From Mycobacteriales bacterium (GTDB taxonomy: Bacteria; Actinomycetota; Actinomycetes; JAFAQI01), in contig DATJSI010000090.1 of NCBI GenBank assembly GCA_035504215.1, positions 1 to 56,288 on the forward strand: DNA of 56,288 bases, written 5' to 3'. How positions within the stretch are numbered: the first letter of the stretch is position 1; each line of letters opens with the position of its first letter. Positions 34,175-41,998 of this stretch are shown in pieces. The position numbers were made by a program, and so were the translations under genes. The notes below the pieces were generated by a model. It did no database searches. It had not been told where the DNA came from and saw only the letters and a list, made by a program, of their open reading frames with translations.

Positions 34175-34897
34175 GTGAGTTCAGACATTCTGTCGGGAGC
34201 GGCGCACGGGCTCCGATTCTGGGCCACGCCGCTCGCGATGATGGGTGTCGGCTCCTACGATGGGTTCCTCATCGCCACAAACGCGGCCTACACCGACGCG
34301 CTGGGCTGGACCGAGGACGAGCTCCGGGCGGTGCCTTACTGGGAGTTGCTGCACCCCGAGGATCAACATGCGATGGTCGAGGACGGCGACCGCTTGATGA
34401 GCACGGGTGGCACGCGCTTCGGCTATGACGTCCGCGTCCTCTGCCGTAACGGCACGTTCAAGTGGACACGCTGGAGCACAGTCGCCGACGAGGACGCGAA
34501 CTTGCTGTACGGCCTAGGCATCGACATCTCAGACCTGAAGCCGCTGATCGCTGACGCACCCCTCGCGATCGGTACCTGGCTCCGCCACATACCGACCAGG
34601 ACACTCAAGTGGTCCGACGAGCTCCACGCGATGTTCGACCTTCCGGCAGGTGAGCCGCTCGACGACGAGCGAATCCTTGAGCGGATCCACCCCGACGACC
34701 GGCTCACGCTCATAGTCGAGTGGCCGGCCGCGATGGCCGAGGCGGGGTATTTCGCCGGCACGTTCCGAGTGAACCGGGTGGACGGTCGTGTCCGAGTTCT
34801 GTACAGCAGCGGTCGCGTCACGGAGTTCGACAGCGCTGAGAGCCCAGTCAGCATCAGGGGGCTCACGATCGACGTGACGGACCAGCGCACGCCCTAG
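34175..34897 (+). CDS. Dual PAS domain sensor protein
   Basis: The 240-residue protein has two PAS/PAC units. The first (about 20-125) includes TNAAYTDALGWTEDELRAVP, then LLHPEDQHAMVEDG and VRVLCRNGTFKWTRWSTV. The second (about 135-238) includes WSDELHAMFDLPAG and RIHPDDRLTLIVEW. No kinase, GGDEF or HTH follows, so it must signal through a partner. GTG 34175 follows GGGAGGT by four bases; an ATG at 34091 is weaker. A flavin, heme or small-molecule ligand is possible but not readable. Confidence 0.85.
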   Translation: MSSDILSGAAHGLRFWATPLAMMGVGSYDGFLIATNAAYTDALGWTEDELRAVPYWELLHPEDQHAMVEDGDRLMSTGGTRFGYDVRVLCRNGTFKWTRWSTVADEDANLLYGLGIDISDLKPLIADAPLAIGTWLRHIPTRTLKWSDELHAMFDLPAGEPLDDERILERIHPDDRLTLIVEWPAAMAEAGYFAGTFRVNRVDGRVRVLYSSGRVTEFDSAESPVSIRGLTIDVTDQRTP

Positions 34898-35042
34898 CCT
34901 GATCTGGATCTCGTCCTCGACGGTGGGCTGCCAAACCATCCATACGAGGGATGCGCGACGGCGCCGGCGGAAGCAGGATGACGCTCGGCGCAACCGCGCC
35001 GTCAGGCAGTCGCGACGTACGGGATTAGGCGGTGACTGTGAG

Positions 35043-35765
35043 GTGACGCGCTCGAAGCAGGTCGATAGGACTGGCTGGACAAGGCGGTCGATGCGTCGCA
35101 GCTGGCTGGTGCCGCTGATCGCCGGAATCGTGTCGGTGGCCGCGGGGCTGATCGTGTTGTCGACGCCGTGGACGGTGGCGCAACTGGCCGTGTTCGCGGC
35201 GTTCATTTTCATATTTCGGGGCGTGGCGATCGGCCTTAACGCAGCCGAGGGTCGAGCGCCGACCTGGCTCGGCGTCCTCGCCGGCGTCGCGGGTGTGATT
35301 GCCGGCTTCTGGCTGCTTGCCTGGCCGGGGCCCTCGTTGCTGGTGTTGGCGATCTTCATCGGCGCGTGGCTGACGGTGTCCGGGGTATTCAACGCGGTCG
35401 GCGCGGTCGTTGCGCGGCGCGAGATTCGGCACTGGGGACTGGTCCTCGCGATCGGGATCATCGAGGTACTGCTCGGGATGTGGGCGATGCGCCGTCCGGC
35501 CTTCAGCCTGGGGCTGGCGATTACAGTGCTTGGTTTCTGGGCGATCATCACCGGCGCGCTCTACATCGCGGTCGCCCTCGAGCTTCGCAGCCTGGTTCGC
35601 AGCGTTTCTGAGACCGCCCTGCCCTATAGCGCCCACCGAAGCGGTGCGGCCTCGCGATCGGATAGTCCGGTCTTCCTGCTCCAGCGGTTGCACCAAGCGG
35701 GCTTGCTCGCCGATCCCGACCTGGCGCTGCTGCTGGCCGCTGTCGCAGACGTGCCCGCGCGCTAG
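35043..35765 (+). CDS. HdeD family (DUF308) membrane protein
   Basis: Six hydrophobic helices in about 190 residues match HdeD: RRSWLVPLIAGIVSVAAG, WTVAQLAVFAAFIFIFRGVA, GVIAGFWLLAWPGPSLL and so on. A soluble tail of about 55 residues ends in LLQRLHQAGLLADPDLALLL. HdeD is an acid-resistance protein in E. coli; its mechanism is not known. GTG 35043 and ATG 35091 (AAGGCGG upstream) are both possible starts. It belongs to the general stress content of this region but has no operon partner. Confidence 0.85.
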   Translation: MTRSKQVDRTGWTRRSMRRSWLVPLIAGIVSVAAGLIVLSTPWTVAQLAVFAAFIFIFRGVAIGLNAAEGRAPTWLGVLAGVAGVIAGFWLLAWPGPSLLVLAIFIGAWLTVSGVFNAVGAVVARREIRHWGLVLAIGIIEVLLGMWAMRRPAFSLGLAITVLGFWAIITGALYIAVALELRSLVRSVSETALPYSAHRSGAASRSDSPVFLLQRLHQAGLLADPDLALLLAAVADVPAR

Positions 35766-35773
35766 CCCGGATG

Positions 35774-35857
35774 CACATCTGTGGCCCATCGGTGGTGCTC
35801 GGCCACACCTGTGGCCCATCGGTAGTGTTATCGCCCCACGCATGGGCCATTGGTGCG
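35774..35857. repeat. Three imperfect tandem repeats before the deacetylase stop
   Basis: Units at 35774-35797, 35804-35827 and 35837-35857 share GTGGCCCATCGGT or its variant ATGGGCCATTGGT. Start-to-start distances are 30 and 33 bases. They occupy the convergent gap between HdeD and the polysaccharide deacetylase. No coding function is visible; protein binding or RNA folding is possible. Confidence 0.7.
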
Positions 35858-35907
35858 AGCCTTTGCGCGCGCACCGGACGGCCGAGACGGCCTGGCTGGC
35901 CGCGGGG

Positions 35908-37032
35908 CTAGGGAGTTGCGCTCGAGGTCGGTGATTCGGACGGCCCCGACGACGGGGAGGGCAAGTCCGACGGCGGCGGCATCGATCGAGCCGGCGGCAC
36001 CAGCGCCTCGGCAGGGACGACCAGCGGGATGGTCACGTAGCCGCGGTGCTTCCACTCGGGCAGCACTTTGCGCAGCGCCCGGACCGTTTCGCTCCGGTTA
36101 CCCCCGCCGTCGTGGCACAGCACGATGTCGTTCGGGCGACCCTGCAGCATCCGGTGCTCGATCCGGCGGGTGCCGGGCATGGCCCAGTCCATCGGGTCGA
36201 TGTCCCAGTCGAGCGGGATGAGCTCGTACGACGCGATCGCGCGGAAGATGAACGGTGACCATGCCCCGCCCGGCGCACGGAACAACCGCGGGGTGACCTT
36301 CGTCGCCTGTTCGATCGCGCGCTGGGTGCGGGTGATCTCGTTCACGATCCGGCGCTGGGTCTGCCGGTTGAACGGCTGGACGTGCGTGAAGGTGTGGTTG
36401 ACGATGACGTGCCCGGCTCGGTGGATGTCCCGGATCAGTTTCGGGTAGGCCTCAGCATGGGCTCCGACGATGCAGAACGACGCCTGCATCCGGTACTTGT
36501 CGAGCAGCCGGAGCACCTTCGGCGTGTAGAGCGGATCCGGCCCGTCGTCGACGGTGAGGGCGATCGCATGCGGCGGAGCGTCGTGGACGAGTTGGTCGAC
36601 GTAGTAGACGGGGCGGGTGCGGACCCGCACCTTGGCCGGCGGGAGCACGACCTGGTCGACGACGTGCGCGTGCGCCGCGTCGCCGGACTCATGACCATGG
36701 ACCTCAACGTGATGTCGAGGCTTTGTGCTGTCGGTGTGAGCATGTGGCGGGGGCGCGTCGCCGGATCCGTGGTGCGCCGGCACGCTCGAGTGGGTCGACG
36801 GGCGGTGGCTGCCGGAGCTCACAGGTGGTTCGGAACCGTCGCTCACGTGCGTGTTCAGCCCGGTCTTTGACGCTGCGGAGGCTCGCGGTGTCCCCTTTGA
36901 CCCACCTCGGTGCAGGAGGTCGGCGACGCCCGCGCCCGTGATCACCGCGGCGGCGCCGAGCAGACCACGACGGGTCAGATCGAGGCGGTTCTTGCGGGCA
37001 GCCGGATAGCGACCGAACTCGTTGCGCGGCAT
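35908..37032 (-). CDS. Exported polysaccharide deacetylase (NodB domain, CE4)
   Basis: The 374-residue protein has a twin-arginine-like signal (LTRRGLLGAAAVITGAGVAD, about 18-45) and a low-complexity His/Ser/Pro linker to about 140. The NodB domain follows, with TVDDGPD (metal-binding Asp pair), HTFTH (two His ligands) and RAPGGAW. It removes acetyl groups from cell-wall or exopolysaccharide amino sugars with a divalent metal. A Pro/Ser-rich tail ends the protein. It is transcribed away from tRNA-Arg and separated from it by 212 bases. Confidence 0.92.
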   Translation of the reverse strand: MPRNEFGRYPAARKNRLDLTRRGLLGAAAVITGAGVADLLHRGGSKGTPRASAASKTGLNTHVSDGSEPPVSSGSHRPSTHSSVPAHHGSGDAPPPHAHTDSTKPRHHVEVHGHESGDAAHAHVVDQVVLPPAKVRVRTRPVYYVDQLVHDAPPHAIALTVDDGPDPLYTPKVLRLLDKYRMQASFCIVGAHAEAYPKLIRDIHRAGHVIVNHTFTHVQPFNRQTQRRIVNEITRTQRAIEQATKVTPRLFRAPGGAWSPFIFRAIASYELIPLDWDIDPMDWAMPGTRRIEHRMLQGRPNDIVLCHDGGGNRSETVRALRKVLPEWKHRGYVTIPLVVPAEALVPPARSMPPPSDLPSPSSGPSESPTSSATP

Positions 37033-37244
37033 GTCGACTTTCGTTCGTCGGGACGGGGAAGGACGTGGACGCTTAGTCAGACGACAGTAGAGGCAGTTTG
37101 GTTGTGTACCGCGGCAAGGTCAATGTTTTCTTTTGCCGCAAAGGCTTTGCGCTCGCAGAGACTAGCCGTCGATCTGCGTTCGACGCGAGGACGAGCAGGT
37201 CCGGTAGGCTGGCTCGATGCCGGTGGCGGGTCCGCCGGAACCCA

Positions 37245-37317
37245 GCGCTCGTAGCTCAACGGATAGAGCACTTGACTACGGATCAAGAGGTTGGGGGTTC
37301 GAATCCCTCCGAGCGCG
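37245..37317 (+). tRNA. tRNA-Arg(ACG)
   Basis: Acceptor GCGCTCG (37245-37251) pairs with CGAGCGC (37310-37316), with discriminator G at 37317. The anticodon stem-loop CTTGA-CTACGGA-TCAAG gives anticodon ACG. T arm GGGGG-TTCGAAT-CCCTC is normal. CCA is not encoded. An insertion element starts 13 bases after its end. Confidence 0.95.
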
Positions 37318-37329
37318 CAATTGTGGTGT
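37312..37329. repeat. Left 18-bp direct repeat flanking the IS
   Basis: AGCGCGCAATTGTGGTGT overlaps the last bases of tRNA-Arg and recurs at 38689-38706. It is either an unusually long target-site duplication or an attachment-type duplication at the tRNA 3' end. Confidence 0.85.
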
Positions 37330-37334
37330 GAAGG

Positions 37335-37422
37335 TTCGGCTGACGCTTGACGTTTGGGCTTCGGCTGATGCTTTACATGTCTTCGGCTGATGCTTGACAG
37401 CTACTTCGGTTGATTCTTGACA
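37335..37422 (+). repeat. Four left-end repeats of the IS
   Basis: Units begin at 37335, 37360, 37382 and 37405 with consensus TTCGGCTGATGCTTGACA; the last is TTCGGTTGATTCTTGACA. Spacing is 25, 22 and 23 bases, about two helical turns, so they face one side of the DNA. Each ends in TTGACA or a variant, which is also a -35 hexamer. Confidence 0.88.
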
Positions 37423-37432
37423 CTCCCTCGGC

Positions 37433-38623
37433 ATGAGGGAGATGAGCGTGGCTGAGCAGCGCTATCAGGCGGTTCTCGCGGTGATCGCGGAGGGCCGCAC
37501 GATTAAGGAAGTCGCGGCGCAGTGGCGGGTGAGCCGGCAGACGGTTCACAGCTGGCTGGCGCGGTATGAGCAGGCCGGGTTGGAGGGGTTGCCGGACCGG
37601 TCGCATCGGCCGGTGTCGTGTCCGCATCAGATGCCGGCGGTGGTGGAGGCGGCGGTGTTGGAGCTGCGCCGGTCGCGTCCGTATTGGGGAGCGCGACGGA
37701 TCACTCTCGAGCTTGCCCGGCGCAAGCTCGCGGATCCGGTGCCGTCGGAGTCCGCGGTCTATCGGGCGTTGGTGCGGGCGGGGGTGATCGAACCGGTGCG
37801 CCGTCATCAACGCTGCGAGCATTGGCGGCGGTGGGAGCGCGGCGTGGCGAACGAGTTGTGGCAGATGGATGTCGTGGGTGGGTTCGCGCTCGCTGATGGG
37901 TCGACCGCGAAGGCGTTGACCGGGATTGATGATCATTCACGGTTCTGCGTGTCGGCGCGGCTGATGCCCAAGGAGCGGACGCAGGCGGTCTGTGACGGGC
38001 TGGCGGCGGCGATGCGCAGCTACGGGGTGCCGGAGCAGATCCTGACCGATAACGGGAGGGTGTTTACCGGCCGGTTCGCCTCGCCGCCGGTGGAGGTGCT
38101 CTTCGACCGGATCTGCCGGGAGAACGGGGTCGAGCATCTTCTGACTGCACCCAGATCACCGACCACGACCGGGAAGGTGGAGCGGTTCCACCGCACGCTG
38201 CGGGTCGAGTTCGACACCACCCAGGTGTTCACGACGCTCAAGGTCGCGCAGCAGGCACTGGATGAGTGGGTGGACTACTACAACACCGAACGTGGTCATT
38301 CCTCGATCGGTGACCTCACCCCAGCCAGCCGGTTCCATCACCCCGGCGGCGCGACACCGGGCGGGACCCGGGTCCCGGTCGAGCACCGCCCCGACCGCGG
38401 CGGTGAGCAGTGGGTCTCACGCAAGGTCGCACCGAACGGGCTGGTCTGCGTGTCCTGGCAGCAGGTCTCGGTCGGCAAGCATTGGGCCGGCTCCCGCTGC
38501 GATGTCCTGGTCACCGACCGGGTGCTGCAATTCTGGGTCGACAACCAACTCCTGAAGACCGTCGCTCGGACCAGCACCGGCGATGTCCGCAAGAAACGAG
38601 CCCAGGCCAGCAAGACGACATAA
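37433..38623 (+). CDS. IS481-like transposase (DDE, rve core)
   Basis: The 396-residue protein starts with an HTH (EGRTIKEVAAQWRVSRQTVH, then SWLARYEQAGLEGL). The integrase core follows with catalytic D146 (WQMDVVGG), D206 (ILTDNG) and E250 (GKVERFH). The C-terminal part (YYNTERGHSSIGDLTPASRF) and a beta-rich tail complete it. The frame is intact, so the element may be active. ATG 37433 lacks a ribosome site; GTG 37448, about five bases after GAGGGAGA, is a realistic alternative. It cuts and joins element ends through the repeated terminal sites. Confidence 0.93.
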   Translation: MREMSVAEQRYQAVLAVIAEGRTIKEVAAQWRVSRQTVHSWLARYEQAGLEGLPDRSHRPVSCPHQMPAVVEAAVLELRRSRPYWGARRITLELARRKLADPVPSESAVYRALVRAGVIEPVRRHQRCEHWRRWERGVANELWQMDVVGGFALADGSTAKALTGIDDHSRFCVSARLMPKERTQAVCDGLAAAMRSYGVPEQILTDNGRVFTGRFASPPVEVLFDRICRENGVEHLLTAPRSPTTTGKVERFHRTLRVEFDTTQVFTTLKVAQQALDEWVDYYNTERGHSSIGDLTPASRFHHPGGATPGGTRVPVEHRPDRGGEQWVSRKVAPNGLVCVSWQQVSVGKHWAGSRCDVLVTDRVLQFWVDNQLLKTVARTSTGDVRKKRAQASKTT

Positions 38624-38637
38624 GTTCAGATTCGGAG

Positions 38638-38680
38638 TGTCAAGGATCAACCGACTGACGAACGTCAGGCATCAACCGGA
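38638..38680 (-). repeat. Two right-end repeats of the IS (inverted)
   Basis: Units at 38638-38655 and 38663-38680 are the reverse complement of the left consensus, with 14 to 17 of 18 positions matching. Start spacing is 25 bases, as for the first two left units. Confidence 0.85.
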
Positions 38681-38688
38681 GGTCCACA

Positions 38689-38706
38689 AGCGCGCAATTG
38701 TGGTGT
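38689..38706. repeat. Right 18-bp direct repeat flanking the IS
   Basis: It is an exact copy of 37312-37329. It contains the last six bases of tRNA-Arg, including the discriminator, but nothing further of the tRNA. Confidence 0.85.
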
Positions 38707-38787
38707 CGCGAGACATCGTTGCCACCTGTCTCGCGACCCAGTGTCCGCCTAGGTGAATCGCCGGGGCGGTTCAGGAGAGCCGTTTGG

Positions 38788-39600
38788 CTAGTACGACCGG
38801 CTGCCGAACAGGCCGGGGGTCGTGCCGGTGAACTTGGCGAAGTGGCGATGGAGATGGGCTTGGTCGAAGAAGCCGGAGGCGGTTGCGGCCGCCGCTGTGG
38901 TCCACCCGTCCAGTAACAGCCTTCTCGCGTGATCGACCCGTCGGCCGATGACATAGGCGTGAGGCGAGAGACCGTAGGCAACCCGGAAGCTGCGTGAGAG
39001 GTAGCCAATCGACCGGCCGAGCGCACTGCTTGCCTCGTTGAGGGTCACTGCCCTCGTCGCGTTTGAGTCCAAGAACTCCCTGAGGCGCTCGGCGTCTCCC
39101 TTGCTCGTGGAGAAGGAGCTTCGAGGTCCGTTCGGAGCAGCAGCGAGGTGTCGACGCAGTCCTCGAGCGACTCGATCGAGGCGCTCCTCGCCATCCAACG
39201 CTTCGTCGCGACCGCGGATCGCGTCGTGCAAGGCAACAAGCTCCTGTTTGAGTGCGACGTCGGAGATCTCCGAGCAGTCGACCGCGGGTCCGGTCAACTC
39301 GGCGGACAAGACGGTCTCGTCGAGATACAGCACCCGCTTGGTGAAGCCGGCCGCAGTCGCCGCGCGTCCGTCGTGCACAGTATGCGGCGGGAGCACAGAA
39401 ACCGTGCGGGTGGAGCCACTTCTACGGCGGTGCTCAAGGTCGTACCTGATCGAACCCTCGTCCAGAACAATCACGGTCCACGCGTCGTGGGTGTGAGGCG
39501 GGTAGGCGTAGTCGACGAAGTGTGCGTGGAAGACCTCGGTCACGCCGGCGAGGGATGGACGCCATGCTTCAACTCGCTCAAGTGAGCTACCCACGATCAC
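38788..39600 (-). CDS. AraC family transcriptional regulator
   Basis: The 270-residue protein has an N-terminal cupin-like ligand domain (HFVDYAYPPHTHDAWTVIVL, then SVLPPHTVHDG) and a C-terminal double HTH (LNEASSALGRSIGYLSRSFR, then DHARRLLLDGWTTAAAATAS and FFDQAHLHRHFAKFTGTTPG). It is divergent from the DUF2000 gene over only 43 bases, so it probably controls it. The stop is about 100 bases from the IS right repeat, so its terminator region may have been disturbed. The inducer is unknown. Confidence 0.93.
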   Translation of the reverse strand: MIVGSSLERVEAWRPSLAGVTEVFHAHFVDYAYPPHTHDAWTVIVLDEGSIRYDLEHRRRSGSTRTVSVLPPHTVHDGRAATAAGFTKRVLYLDETVLSAELTGPAVDCSEISDVALKQELVALHDAIRGRDEALDGEERLDRVARGLRRHLAAAPNGPRSSFSTSKGDAERLREFLDSNATRAVTLNEASSALGRSIGYLSRSFRVAYGLSPHAYVIGRRVDHARRLLLDGWTTAAAATASGFFDQAHLHRHFAKFTGTTPGLFGSRSY

Positions 39601-39643
39601 GAACGTACAAGACCGCGACCCCCGGCCGAATCACACTTCAGCC

Positions 39644-40078
39644 ATGAACGACCTGGTCGACGCGCCGATCTGGATCGCTGAAAAGGCTGCCGTGGTGGTG
39701 CGTGACGACCTCGAAACCTGGCAGAAGCTCAACGTCTGCGGATTCCTCACCAGTGGTCTCGGAACCGTGCGTCCAGAGCTGATCGGACCGCCCTACCGAG
39801 ACGCATCCGGTCGCGAATACACCCCAATGCTCGTCATGCCACTTCGAGTCTTCGCAGCCGATGCTGCAGGATTGCGCCGCGCGTTCGATCGAGCGACGGC
39901 ACGGGATCTGCAGGTCGCCGTGTTCAGCAAGGAGATGTTCGAGACCGGCGACGACCCGAGCAACCGGGCCGCCGTCGCGACAGTTGCCACCACAGCTCTC
40001 GACCTTGTGGGCATCGCGGTGATCGGTCCACGGCGTGAGGTCGACAAAGCCCTCGACCGAGCGCGCCTCCACAACTAA
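39644..40078 (+). CDS. DUF2000 family protein
   Basis: The 144-residue protein matches DUF2000: an early VVVRDDLETWQKLNVCGFLT, a mid YRDASGREYTPMLVMPLRVF and a late VAVFSKEMFETGDDPSNRAA. The fold resembles peptidyl-tRNA hydrolase 2, but the family has no established activity. It is a single gene divergent from AraC, with start ATG 39644. AraC-DUF2000 pairs recur in actinobacteria as far as I recall, which suggests direct regulation. Confidence 0.88.
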   Translation: MNDLVDAPIWIAEKAAVVVRDDLETWQKLNVCGFLTSGLGTVRPELIGPPYRDASGREYTPMLVMPLRVFAADAAGLRRAFDRATARDLQVAVFSKEMFETGDDPSNRAAVATVATTALDLVGIAVIGPRREVDKALDRARLHN

Positions 40079-40220
40079 CTCCGACGCGTGTCGAGACCGC
40101 ACGCGCCCACCGGTCTCGCGTCGGCCACCTTCCTGCCGGTCACGGCTGGTATCTACACGAGGCCTCTGCTCTCCGCCGGATGCCCCTGCGCTGCTGGTTG
40201 GCGTGGCGTACCGTTCGGGC

Positions 40221-41417
40221 ATGATCGACAGTCGGCCTCGCGTTGTGGCGTTGGCAGCCGGCTGTGCTGTGGTCACGGTCGCCGCCATCGCTCCGTCCTC
40301 ATTTGCGGCGACGGGCCGACATAGGCATCCGCGCACGGTCGTGACGATCAAGGTCGGCAAGGACCCGCAGGCGCTGGCGTTCACGCCGAACAGCAAGCAC
40401 CTTTACGTCGTCAACGAGGCTTCGGACACCGTGACTCCGATCAGCATGCGCTCGTTCAAGGCGAGCCATGCGATTTCGGTGGGAAGCGATCCGGACGCAA
40501 TCGTGATCACAGCCAACGGCAAGACGGCGCTGGTCGCCAACGCCGGGTCAGCGTCAGTGACCCCGATCGCCACGGGTACCGATAAGGCGGGTAAGCCGAT
40601 CCCGGTCGGCACCGGGCCGTCCGCGATCACGATCTCGCAGGCGACCAGACGCGCCTACGTGGTCGACAGCGGCTCCGGCGGTGTGACCCCGATCAGCTTG
40701 TCCTCCCACCGGCCGTTGACGGAGATTCCCACCGGATCCGGAGCCGATGCCATCACCGTGCTACCTGGCGGGCGGACCGGCTATGTCGCGAACTTCATCG
40801 CCGACACCGTCACTCCCCTCGACCTCGCCCATGACACGGCCGCCGCCCCAATCCCTGTGGGCAGTCATCCCGATGCAATCGTGGCCACCCCCAACGGGAA
40901 GAAGGTGTACGCCGCGAACTTCGACTCGGGCACTGTCACACCGATCAACACCGTTACAGACAAGGCGGGGTCACCGATCTCCGTGGGGAAGGAACCCGTT
41001 CAGTTGGCGGTCACCCCGAATGGGAAGGAGCTGCTGGTCGCGAACTATCAGTCGAACACCGTTTCGATCGTCAGCACCGCCTCGAACCGGGTCCGCAAGA
41101 CCCTCAAGGTCGGCAAAGAGCCGATGGCGCTAGCCATTGAAAGGCATCACAATCTCGCCATCGTCGCCGCAGACGGGTCAGAGACCATGACCGTCATCGA
41201 CATGTCGAAGAACCGAAAGAAGAAGACAATCAAAACGGGCGGTGGCACCGACGGCATTGCCTTCTCCCCAAACGCCTCGCTGAACGCGGGCTACCTGGCG
41301 TCGATCATCCCGACCCCAGGGCTGACAACGAGCACGGTCATAGGCACGGCCGCCGTCAGGTGTGCCGCCGACGCAAGCAGAGCGACCGCAGGGCAAGGCG
41401 AGTGCCTCAATCAGTAG
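40221..41417 (+). CDS. Exported YVTN/YncE-like beta-propeller protein
   Basis: The 398-residue protein begins with a Sec signal (VVALAAGCAVVTVAAIAPSS, cleavage near FAATG). It then has seven or eight repeats of about 45 residues, each with a strand like TPNGKKVYAANFDSGTVTPI and a VGxxPxAI turn. This is the YVTN repeat propeller, usually a surface or periplasmic scaffold. Start ATG 40221 fits the signal; the frame extends upstream into the DUF2000 gene without meaning. There is no enzymatic motif. Confidence 0.9.
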   Translation: MIDSRPRVVALAAGCAVVTVAAIAPSSFAATGRHRHPRTVVTIKVGKDPQALAFTPNSKHLYVVNEASDTVTPISMRSFKASHAISVGSDPDAIVITANGKTALVANAGSASVTPIATGTDKAGKPIPVGTGPSAITISQATRRAYVVDSGSGGVTPISLSSHRPLTEIPTGSGADAITVLPGGRTGYVANFIADTVTPLDLAHDTAAAPIPVGSHPDAIVATPNGKKVYAANFDSGTVTPINTVTDKAGSPISVGKEPVQLAVTPNGKELLVANYQSNTVSIVSTASNRVRKTLKVGKEPMALAIERHHNLAIVAADGSETMTVIDMSKNRKKKTIKTGGGTDGIAFSPNASLNAGYLASIIPTPGLTTSTVIGTAAVRCAADASRATAGQGECLNQ

Positions 41418-41428
41418 CCGCGTTCCCA

Positions 41429-41443
41429 CGCCGCCGGGCGGCG
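41429..41443. terminator. Small bidirectional hairpin between convergent genes
   Basis: CGCCG (41429-41433) and CGGCG (41439-41443) enclose a 5-base loop between the propeller stop and the cNMP-domain stop. It is short, so termination is tentative. Confidence 0.4.
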
Positions 41444-41451
41444 CGCCCTAG

Positions 41452-41877
41452 CTAGGAGCTTGCTGCCGCCTCGGAGCGGCGGAACCGCGCGCACATACCG
41501 AGCAGCAACGCTTTAGCGATGGAAGGCTCCTCGTCGAGCAGCGGCCGGAAGTCCCAGGACGTGAGCGCAACGGTCGTCATCGGGGTGTCGACCGTCACCG
41601 TCGCCGACCGGGGCTGGCCGTCGATCATCGAGATCTCGCCGAAGTAGTCACCGGGGCCGAGCTTGTCCCGGGCTTGGCCGCGGATGTCCACGGTGGCTGT
41701 GCCCTCGAGGATCAGATGGAAGGCCACGCCCTCCTGTCCCTCCGTGGTCAGCTGCTTGCCGGCGTCGTGATGAACGGTGCGCGTGGCTTCGGCCACTCGG
41801 TTCAGCGCGCGGCGGTTGAGTTGTCCGAACAGGTCGGTCGAACTGAGCGCCTCGACGACCGCGGGATCCGGTGCCAT
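41452..41877 (-). CDS. Stand-alone cyclic-nucleotide-binding domain protein
   Basis: The 141-residue protein is one cNMP-binding beta-barrel: TDLFGQLNRRALNRVAEATR at the start, LTTEGQEGVAFHLILEGTAT, the phosphate-binding cassette GPGDYFGEISMIDGQPRSAT and a C-terminal helix LLLGMCARFRRSE. The cassette keeps G-E and R-S, so cAMP or a related ligand is possible. No HTH or enzyme domain is attached. ATG 41877 starts the domain. It is divergent from the GAF-protease-Crp operon and resembles the sensor half of the Crp protein there. Confidence 0.9.
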   Translation of the reverse strand: MAPDPAVVEALSSTDLFGQLNRRALNRVAEATRTVHHDAGKQLTTEGQEGVAFHLILEGTATVDIRGQARDKLGPGDYFGEISMIDGQPRSATVTVDTPMTTVALTSWDFRPLLDEEPSIAKALLLGMCARFRRSEAAASS

Positions 41878-41998
41878 GTCTGCTCCTCGCGAGGAATGGT
41901 TCTCGAACTCTAGCGGCCGATCCCGCCGCGTGCGCAAGATCGGCGGAGCAGACGGATCGGTGGCGAGCGGCGTGCGGCACGCACATAATGAGCCCGCT

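Larger units (their letters stand above)
37330..38688 (+). mobile_element. IS481-like insertion sequence with multiple terminal binding repeats
   Basis: One transposase gene is flanked by four copies of an 18-base repeat at the left and two inverted copies at the right, all within 18-bp direct repeats. Outermost repeats 37335-37352 and 38663-38680 serve as the terminal inverted pair. Repeated end sites are unlike the single inverted repeat of simple IS481 members. Confidence 0.82.

Noticed and set aside
33911-34175. A longer start for the PAS protein at 33860 or 34091
   Set aside because: Upstream sequence overlaps the glycosyltransferase remnant and lacks conserved character; GTG 34175 has a clear GGGAGGT site.
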